Part shown: positions 1 through 5,463 of the stretch, one piece after another
Layout of the letters: each line of letters opens with the position of its first letter
Position numbering within the stretch: position 1 is the first letter of the stretch
From: Bacteroidales bacterium
GTDB taxonomy: Bacteria; Bacteroidota; Bacteroidia; Bacteroidales; UBA7960
Assembly: GCA_007132825.1 (NCBI GenBank)
Contig: SLNX01000059.1
Span: 1-5,463 of the forward strand
Length of the DNA stretch: 5,463 nt
Direction: 5' to 3'
Notes under the pieces: generated by a model
What the model was told of the DNA's origin: nothing
Seen by the model: the letters and a program-made list of their open reading frames with translations, nothing else
The model's database searches: none
Translations under genes and position numbers: made by a program

Positions 1-168
1 CAACGTGATGGACTGAAGATATGGTTTGATAAGGAATGGGTTCACCTGCGTGCTTCAAATACTGAGCCTGTAATCCGGCTTTATGCCGAGAGTGACAATG
101 CAGTGAAGTCCGAAAACATTGCAAACAACATTAAGAATGATATCAGTGAGGTTCTGAAATCTCTTTAG
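1..168 (+). CDS. glmM: Phosphoglucosamine mutase / phosphohexomutase, C-terminal fragment (5' end outside window)
   Basis: Frame 1 is open from the left edge to a TAG stop at 166-168 and encodes the last 55 residues of an alpha-D-phosphohexomutase. The diagnostic feature is the phosphate-binding loop of domain 4, [10 protein letters not shown] (codons 17-26 of the fragment, bases 49-78). It matches the family pattern R-x-S-x-T-E-P-x-x-R, which holds the phosphate of the sugar substrate. The preceding [14 protein letters not shown] strand also fits this domain. GlmM converts glucosamine-6-phosphate to glucosamine-1-phosphate in the cytoplasm, a step toward UDP-GlcNAc for peptidoglycan. The catalytic serine loop and metal-binding loop lie upstream of the window. 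A phosphomannomutase/phosphoglucomutase of the same superfamily therefore cannot be excluded; GlmM is my preferred reading. The gene converges on mfd, and its last 26 bases are also coding on the opposite strand. No terminator hairpin is visible after the stop. Confidence 0.85.
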   Translation, partial: QRDGLKIWFDKEWVHLRASNTEPVIRLYAESDNAVKSENIANNIKNDISEVLKSL

Positions 169-3100
169 TTACCTGCATCGCTTCTTCTATGTGTCTGATA
201 TCGCTGACATAAAGCACCAGCTGGGTATTGATATCCTTCATCCGGCAGCGCTGGGGATGTTTTTGGGTAAAATTCAAAATGTTTCCAAATGCCTCACTCT
301 GATAATAGTTGCTGCGTTCTCCCTCTGGTAAATATGCTATCATTTTTCCGGCTTTTAAAATGAGTTTGACAAAACCGGCCTGCTGCGCATATCTGCGAAG
401 CCGGATCACCTGCATAAGTCCCTTTGCAGGTTCAGGCAATGGTCCGAAGCGATCGGTCAGTTTTTGTCGAAAATTTTCCAGACCCTTATCATCTTTAATA
501 TTATCAAGTTCCTTATACAGCTCTATACGTTCTTCGATGTTGCTGACATAATTGCTGGGAAGCATTAACTCCAGGTCTGTTTCTATATGACAATCCCTAA
601 CGGACGGCAATTTTGATTGCACGTCGGCAGTAACTTTGTCATCACTGAAAAGATCTTTAAACGCTGTTTCTTTTAGTTCAGCTATTGCTTCATCAAGAAT
701 CTTGTGATAGGTGTCAAAACCAACCTCTGAGATAAAACCACTTTGTTCTGCCCCCAGCAGGTTGCCTGCACCCCGAATGTCAAGATCGCGCATGGCAATA
801 TTGAACCCGCTGCCCAACTCGGAAAACTCTTCAATGGACTTCAATCGTTTACGTGCTTCATCTGTTAGGGTGAGCATAGGAGGCGACAATAAATAACAAA
901 ATGCCTTTTTATTGGTCCTCCCAACACGCCCGCGCATCTGGTGCAGGTCACTCAAACCAAAATGATGCGCATTATTTATGATGATGGTGTTGGCATTCGG
1001 AATATCCAGCCCCGATTCTATAATGGTTGTGGAAACCAGTACGTCATAATCTCCGTTTATGAAGTCCACCATGATCTTCTCCAGCTTTGTTCCATCAAGC
1101 TGGCCGTGTCCGATGGCAATCTTAACATCCGGACAGTTCCGGCTGATGATCTCTGCAACCTCCGCAATGTTTTGTACACGGTTGTGAACAAAGAATACCT
1201 GGCCCCCGCGATTCACCTCATACATGATTGCTTCTTTGATCAATGTCTCATTGAAAACATGTACTTCGGTGATGATGGGATAGCGGTTTGGCGGTGGTGT
1301 ATTAATGTACGACAAATCTCTGGCTCCCATAAGCGAAAATTGCAGTGTCCGCGGAATGGGAGTGGCCGTAAGTGTCAGTGTGTCGACATTTACACGCAAT
1401 GCCTTGAGGCGCTCCTTAGAGGCCACACCAAACTTCTGCTCTTCATCAATGATAAGAAGTCCAAGGTCCTTGAAGGCGATATCTTTGCTTAATAAGCGGT
1501 GGGTGCCAATCAAAATGTCAACGGTTCCATCTGCGGCACCCGTGACTGCGGCTTTACGTTCTGCAGTGCTGCGGAAACGGCTGATATAATCAATTTTGCA
1601 GGGCAGCTCCTTAAGTCTGTCGCTGAAGGTGTAATAGTGTTGCAAGGCAAGGATGGTGGTAGGCACCAGAACAGCAACTTGTTTGGAATCGGCCACCGCC
1701 TTAAATGCTGCCCGGATGGCAACCTCCGTTTTCCCAAAGCCAACATCTCCACAGATGAGCCTGTCCATCGGATGCTCTGATTCCATGTCCTTTTTAACAT
1801 CCAATGTGGCTTTTTCCTGATCAGGAGTGTCTTCATAAATAAAGGAAGCTTCAAGCTCATGCTGCAAATAACTGTCGGGTGAGAAAGCATAACCTTTCTG
1901 CGCCCTTCTTTTGGCATATAATCTGATCAGATCTTCGGCAATGTCCTTGACCTTCTTTTTGGTTTTACTTTTTAACCGGTTCCATGCGTTGGATCCTAAC
2001 CGGTGAAGGGTAGGGGCAACACCCTCTTTTCCCGTGTATTTTGAAATGCGATGAAGTCCGTGAATACTGACATAAAGAACATCATTGTTCTTGTACACGA
2101 GCCGAATAGTCTCCTGCAACCTTCCATTCACCTCCATCTTTTCAAGTCCGCTGAAAATGCCAATTCCATGATCAATGTGGGTTACAAAGTCACCCGGTTT
2201 AAGGCTGTAAAGCGATTTGATGCTAAGGGCCTGTTTCCCTGGGAATTTGTCGCGGATACGGTAACGGTGATAACGATCGAATATCTGATGATCGGTATAG
2301 CATGCAAGATGATTGTCATAATCGATAAACCCTTCGTGAAGGTTCAGCAATACCGGTTTGTATAACAATCCTTCAGAGCGTTCCTCTGCATCCGAGAGGG
2401 TTTCGAAAATACTCCTGATCCGGTCTGCTTGCCTGGGGTTGTCGAACAGGATGTAATTCTGCAGCTTTTCCCTGTTGTTGCTTTTCAGATTGCTGAATAA
2501 CAGGTCAAACTGTTTGTTAAAGCCTGGTTGGGGAGCACAATTGAATTGTATGCTGCTGTGATAAGTTTTGTGAGAATAGGGTCTGCCGAAGGATACTAGT
2601 TTTTTATTCTGCAGCCGTTCCTTTATCTCACCAGGAGTTATAAAAATCTCTGAATCTGGAAGATCTGTGTCATTCGCCTTTTGGGATACTTCCAGTAAAA
2701 TGTTTGCATCTTCAGCAAATATCAAAGAAGATTTGGGCATGGCATCGGGAAGGAATTCTTGACTTCCGCTTTGTTGCGCCATGGTATGAATATCCGGCAA
2801 AATACTTATTGCTTCATAAACCTCTTTTGAAAGCTGTGTTTCGGGATCGAAGCTTCGAAGGCTTTCAATGGCTTCGTTCATCACCTCGATTCTGAATGGG
2901 AGGTCATTTGAAAAGGAAAAAACATCGATGATTCCTCCTCGTATGGAATACTGGCCCGGTTCCACTACAAAATCGGCATGCTCAAATCCGTATTCGAGCA
3001 ATACCTCCATAATGAAATCAACAGACAGTCCGGAGCCTTTTTCAATTTTTAGAATGCTTTTTCTCAAAAGGTTACGAGATAATACCTTTTCACATAAAGC

Positions 3101-3502
3101 CTCCGGGTAAGTGACAATAACCATGCTTTTGTTGTCGGTGGCCAGTCTGTTGATCACTTCTGAGCGGAGTAATATGCCTGCATGATCTTCCTGCAGGCTG
3201 GTAAAAGGTGTTTTAAACGATGATGGGAAAAAAAAGACATTGCGCGTTTCATAGCTTTTGTCTTTGTCTCCGAGCAGATTTTCCAGGTCATTAAAATAAT
3301 AAGCAGCTCTTTCTTTATGTGATAGGATGAAAAGGAATGTTTTCTTAATTCTTTTGATGCATGCAGCAGACAAAACCGCTGATGCTGAGCCTGCCAGCCC
3401 CTCAAGCAAGACTGCCTCCCGGATGTCCGACCTCAAATAGCCAATGAGAGCCTTGTAAGGGTCGCTATTCGAAAATTGACTGATAAAACCTTCGGTGTTC
3501 AA
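143..3502 (-). CDS. mfd: Transcription-repair coupling factor Mfd (TRCF), full length
   Basis: The 1119-residue protein is full length for the family. Mfd binds RNA polymerase stalled at DNA damage, translocates on upstream DNA using ATP to displace it, and recruits UvrA for nucleotide excision repair. Residues about 15-240 form the UvrB-like module: a degenerate nucleotide loop (GLAGSASA, 35-42, lacking GKT, as expected for this inactive copy) and the conserved segment [13 protein letters not shown] (185-197). The CarD-like RNA polymerase interaction domain is at about 432-490 ([20 protein letters not shown]). The SF2 translocase follows: Walker [11 protein letters not shown] (585-594, K591), DEEQ box (686-689), TATPIPRTL (712-720), and motifs V/VI with [12 protein letters not shown] (825-836) and QMRGRVGRT (855-863). 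The RecG-like TRG region is about 900-935 ([18 protein letters not shown]). The rest is the C-terminal regulatory D7 domain. The start is TTG at 3502-3500, 11 bp after the fbp stop; the next in-frame ATG is codon 127, which would destroy the N-terminal domain. No Shine-Dalgarno sequence is visible. The gene probably shares a transcript with fbp and cinA. Confidence 0.97.
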   Translation of the reverse strand: MNTEGFISQFSNSDPYKALIGYLRSDIREAVLLEGLAGSASAVLSAACIKRIKKTFLFILSHKERAAYYFNDLENLLGDKDKSYETRNVFFFPSSFKTPFTSLQEDHAGILLRSEVINRLATDNKSMVIVTYPEALCEKVLSRNLLRKSILKIEKGSGLSVDFIMEVLLEYGFEHADFVVEPGQYSIRGGIIDVFSFSNDLPFRIEVMNEAIESLRSFDPETQLSKEVYEAISILPDIHTMAQQSGSQEFLPDAMPKSSLIFAEDANILLEVSQKANDTDLPDSEIFITPGEIKERLQNKKLVSFGRPYSHKTYHSSIQFNCAPQPGFNKQFDLLFSNLKSNNREKLQNYILFDNPRQADRIRSIFETLSDAEERSEGLLYKPVLLNLHEGFIDYDNHLACYTDHQIFDRYHRYRIRDKFPGKQALSIKSLYSLKPGDFVTHIDHGIGIFSGLEKMEVNGRLQETIRLVYKNNDVLYVSIHGLHRISKYTGKEGVAPTLHRLGSNAWNRLKSKTKKKVKDIAEDLIRLYAKRRAQKGYAFSPDSYLQHELEASFIYEDTPDQEKATLDVKKDMESEHPMDRLICGDVGFGKTEVAIRAAFKAVADSKQVAVLVPTTILALQHYYTFSDRLKELPCKIDYISRFRSTAERKAAVTGAADGTVDILIGTHRLLSKDIAFKDLGLLIIDEEQKFGVASKERLKALRVNVDTLTLTATPIPRTLQFSLMGARDLSYINTPPPNRYPIITEVHVFNETLIKEAIMYEVNRGGQVFFVHNRVQNIAEVAEIISRNCPDVKIAIGHGQLDGTKLEKIMVDFINGDYDVLVSTTIIESGLDIPNANTIIINNAHHFGLSDLHQMRGRVGRTNKKAFCYLLSPPMLTLTDEARKRLKSIEEFSELGSGFNIAMRDLDIRGAGNLLGAEQSGFISEVGFDTYHKILDEAIAELKETAFKDLFSDDKVTADVQSKLPSVRDCHIETDLELMLPSNYVSNIEERIELYKELDNIKDDKGLENFRQKLTDRFGPLPEPAKGLMQVIRLRRYAQQAGFVKLILKAGKMIAYLPEGERSNYYQSEAFGNILNFTQKHPQRCRMKDINTQLVLYVSDIRHIEEAMQVTKEISEPH

Positions 3503-3513
3503 AACGCTACTGA

Positions 3514-4530
3514 TTATTCGGGATTTTCCTGCAAAAATGATTCCAGTTTTTCAACCATGTGCCTGGGTCCGGTAAAGAAGGGTGCCCTTTGATGCAGGGT
3601 TTCCGGCTCAATGTTCATGATACGTTTGAACCCGTTGCTGGCTTTTCCTCCAGCTTGTTCGGCGATGTAGGCAATGGGATTGCACTCATAAAGCAACCGA
3701 AGTTTGCCATTCGGGTTTTTGGTGGTGCCCGGATAAAGGAATATACCCCCCTTGATCAGGTTTCTGTGAAAGTCAGCAACCAGCGATCCAATATAGCGGG
3801 ATGTGTAAGGCCTCAGAGTGTCGGCATCACTTTCCTGGCAATACTTGATATACCTTTTGACCCCTTCGGGAAAATAGATATAGTTGCCCTCATTGATTGA
3901 ATAGATGTGCGCTGAACTGGGAAATTTCATGTCGGGATGTGACAAGCAAAATATTCCTACGGATGGGTCGAGTGTGAAACCGTTAACCCCTTTTCCGGTT
4001 GTGTAAACAAGCATGGTGGACGAGCCATAGATGACATATCCGGCAGCTGCCAGGTTTACTCCCGGCTGAAGCAGGTCTTGCTGTGTTCCACCACCTGCCT
4101 CAGTAACCCTGCGGTAAATTGAAAAGATGGTTCCGATCGAAACATTGGACTCAATGTTGCTGCTTCCGTCCAGTGGGTCCATGGCTACCACATATTTTCC
4201 CAATTCTGAAAATTCGTTACTAAAAGAGATCACTTTTTCGTTTTCCTCAGATGCAATTGCGCAGCACTCTCCCCCTCCCTTTAAGGCAGTAATAAACATT
4301 TCGTTGGCAAACACATCCAGTTTTTTTTGTGTTTCTCCCTGGATGTTTTCCTTGCCAACGGTACCAAGAATGTCTACAAGGCCGGCTGCATTTATTTCCC
4401 GGTTCACAATCTTTGCCGCCGTTGCAATGTCGTTGAGCAGGCGGGTCAATGCACCCTTTGCATGCGGATACTCCGATTGACGCTGAATGATGAATTCTGT
4501 AAGTGTGGTGATCTTGCTACGATGTACCAT
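3514..4530 (-). CDS. fbp: Fructose-1,6-bisphosphatase, class I
   Basis: This enzyme hydrolyses fructose-1,6-bisphosphate to fructose-6-phosphate and phosphate in the cytoplasm, the committed step of gluconeogenesis. From the ATG at 4530-4528 the protein has 338 residues, normal for class I. Class I hallmarks, numbered from that ATG, are: acidic metal ligands in SEEN (94-97), the metal/phosphate loop DPLDGSSNI (118-126), the substrate-binding stretch [18 protein letters not shown] (245-262), and the family signature [13 protein letters not shown] (275-287), whose glutamate (282) is a metal ligand. All expected catalytic residues are present. An in-frame GTG at 4551-4549 would add seven residues (MSTKNIN). 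I prefer the ATG because conserved homology begins just after it ([11 protein letters not shown]) and an A-rich stretch precedes it, typical of genes lacking Shine-Dalgarno sequences. The gene lies 30 bp after cinA and 11 bp before mfd, so it is probably co-transcribed with both. AMP sensitivity cannot be judged from the sequence alone. Confidence 0.97.
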   Translation of the reverse strand: MVHRSKITTLTEFIIQRQSEYPHAKGALTRLLNDIATAAKIVNREINAAGLVDILGTVGKENIQGETQKKLDVFANEMFITALKGGGECCAIASEENEKVISFSNEFSELGKYVVAMDPLDGSSNIESNVSIGTIFSIYRRVTEAGGGTQQDLLQPGVNLAAAGYVIYGSSTMLVYTTGKGVNGFTLDPSVGIFCLSHPDMKFPSSAHIYSINEGNYIYFPEGVKRYIKYCQESDADTLRPYTSRYIGSLVADFHRNLIKGGIFLYPGTTKNPNGKLRLLYECNPIAYIAEQAGGKASNGFKRIMNIEPETLHQRAPFFTGPRHMVEKLESFLQENPE

Positions 4531-4560
4531 ATTTATGTTTTTTGTCGACACAATACGCGA

Positions 4561-5463
4561 CTAAGATAATGATTCTTCTTGTTTAATTAGTGAAATAAGC
4601 ATCATGAATGCATTTCTTGCCGCGCGTATCGTGTTTCTCTCCCTGCTGTCAGCCAGATTAAATTTTTTGGTTAACGACTTTTCCTTTCCCGCGACTGATA
4701 TCCATGTTGTACCAACCGGTTTCTCCCGGGTACCTCCTTCCGGGCCGGCAATTCCGGTAATTCCGATTGCATAATCCACAAACAAAAGCTGTTTGACACC
4801 CAAGGCCATCTCTCTGGCAACTTCTTCACTCACCGCTCCATATTGATTTATTGAAATACCGCTCACATTAAGCAATTTTGTTTTAGCTGAATTGTGATAA
4901 GCGATAATACTTCCTTTAAAATATGCAGAACTGCCAGGAACACTGGTAACCCGGTGGGCAATGTAACCACCTGTGCAGCTTTCAGCTGTTGCCAGCGAAA
5001 GCTTTCTTTCGGTTAACAACCTCCCTGCAACAGATTCAAGGGTGTCGTCATCATAACCCCAAATATATTGAGGGATGATTTCCTCTAACTTCTTGATTTC
5101 TTCGTAGATGCAATCATGAATTACATCCTCACGGGCACCTTTTCCGGTAAGTCGAAGCTTCACGATTCCCATCGATGGCAGATAGGCAAGCTGTATATGA
5201 TCCGGAAGCTGATCCTCCCAGTCGGACAACATCTGGGCCAGGTTGGATTCACCAATACCCTGTGTCAATACGGTTCTGTGCACAATGTATTGCTCACGAG
5301 GCTCTTTCCCTAAAACCGGAAGAATCTGCTTTTCCATCATTTCCCGCATCTCATAAGGAACACCGGGCATGGCCACTACCGAAAGCTTATCCCTCCTGAA
5401 CCATAATCCCGGAGCAGTACCATAAGGGTTGGACAATAGATCTGCGATTTCAGGAACCATGGC
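4561..5463 (-). CDS. cinA: CinA-family protein: MoCF-like domain plus nicotinamide-nucleotide amidase (PncC) domain, 5' end outside window
   Basis: The frame is open through the right edge and ends at TAG 4563-4561, giving the last 300 residues of a protein usually about 410-420 long. Roughly the first 110-120 residues (most of the MoCF/MoaB-like domain) are therefore missing. The methionine at 5460-5458 is internal, not the start. Numbered from it, residues 10-35 (NPYGTAPGLWF, then MPGVPYEM) are the end of the COG1058 MoCF-like half, which has ADP-ribose/CoA pyrophosphatase activity in characterised relatives. Residues about 60-135 form the linker domain. Residues about 142-295 form the COG1546 amidase that deamidates nicotinamide mononucleotide to nicotinate mononucleotide, recycling a by-product of NAD-dependent DNA ligase. 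Its signatures are ATAESCTGG (157-165, with the catalytic serine), the tyrosine-containing FKGSIIAYHN (181-190), and GITGIAGPEGGTREKPVGT (233-251). Both halves look intact as far as they are visible. The name comes from pneumococcal competence; no competence role is implied here. It is the first visible gene of the minus-strand cluster, and its promoter is outside the window. Confidence 0.95.
   Translation of the reverse strand, partial: AMVPEIADLLSNPYGTAPGLWFRRDKLSVVAMPGVPYEMREMMEKQILPVLGKEPREQYIVHRTVLTQGIGESNLAQMLSDWEDQLPDHIQLAYLPSMGIVKLRLTGKGAREDVIHDCIYEEIKKLEEIIPQYIWGYDDDTLESVAGRLLTERKLSLATAESCTGGYIAHRVTSVPGSSAYFKGSIIAYHNSAKTKLLNVSGISINQYGAVSEEVAREMALGVKQLLFVDYAIGITGIAGPEGGTREKPVGTTWISVAGKEKSLTKKFNLADSRERNTIRAARNAFMMLISLIKQEESLS

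Noticed and set aside
65..80. A short inverted repeat (AGCC ... GGCT) considered as a terminator for mfd or glmM.
   Set aside because: The stem is only 4 bp with an 8-base loop, no T-tract follows, and it encodes the conserved EPVIR segment of the mutase.
941..1492. A 183-codon plus-strand open frame antisense to mfd.
   Set aside because: It lies exactly opposite the most conserved helicase motifs of Mfd (about residues 670-853). Its translation shows no recognisable domain, and its length is explained by the codon composition of the real gene.
1510..1917. A 135-codon minus-strand open frame in a second frame inside mfd.
   Set aside because: It overlaps the Walker A region of Mfd in another frame. 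Its composition resembles a frame-shifted shadow, and the Mfd frame is intact throughout, so this is not a frameshift remnant.
3228..3235. An 8-base homopolymer in mfd (T8 on the coding strand), with a comparable run in fbp at 4321-4328 (A8 on the coding strand), considered as programmed slippage or phase-variation sites.
   Set aside because: Both runs encode ordinary residues (FFF and QKK) within intact conserved proteins. The runs are short for slippage, and no alternative product or stimulatory structure is apparent.
4127..4480. A 117-codon plus-strand open frame antisense to fbp, with similar ones at 3559-3900 and 4327-4569.
   Set aside because: All lie opposite conserved FBPase coding sequence, overlap each other in different frames, and have no recognisable product.
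4531..4600. Possible internal promoter upstream of fbp.
   Set aside because: On the minus strand I found no convincing TTTG / TAnnTTTG pair of the Bacteroidota type nor a -35/-10 pair, and the region is mostly cinA coding sequence.

Overview
This window looks like an ordinary, tightly packed stretch of chromosome, most likely from a member of the Bacteroidota. That assignment is an inference. It rests on the overall character of the Mfd, FBPase, CinA and phosphohexomutase proteins, on moderate GC content, and on the absence of purine-rich Shine-Dalgarno sequences before the gene starts. I see no mobile element, RNA gene, CRISPR array, large repeat or sign of recent transfer.

Layout: the first 168 bases are the 3' end of a plus-strand phosphohexomutase gene, probably glmM (phosphoglucosamine mutase). 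Everything else lies on the minus strand. Reading from the right edge leftwards, the genes are cinA (its 5' end is outside the window), a class I fructose-1,6-bisphosphatase (fbp) and the transcription-repair coupling factor mfd. The gaps are very short: 30 bp (or 9 bp with an alternative start) between cinA and fbp, and 11 bp between fbp and mfd. The three are therefore probably co-transcribed from a promoter beyond the right edge. The mfd and glmM genes converge, and their coding regions overlap by 26 bp.

The genes do not form one pathway. CinA combines a MoCF-like pyrophosphatase domain with a nicotinamide-nucleotide amidase domain (NAD salvage and metabolite repair). Fbp is the gluconeogenic phosphatase. 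Mfd removes stalled RNA polymerase and recruits nucleotide excision repair. GlmM makes glucosamine-1-phosphate for cell-wall precursors. They look like housekeeping neighbours rather than a dedicated system.

No stretch over about 30 bases lies outside a gene. The points worth a second look are small: the convergent overlap, a TTG start for mfd with no alternative ATG nearby, and an uncertain fbp start that sits in the same frame as the cinA stop. I found no evidence for an undescribed system.
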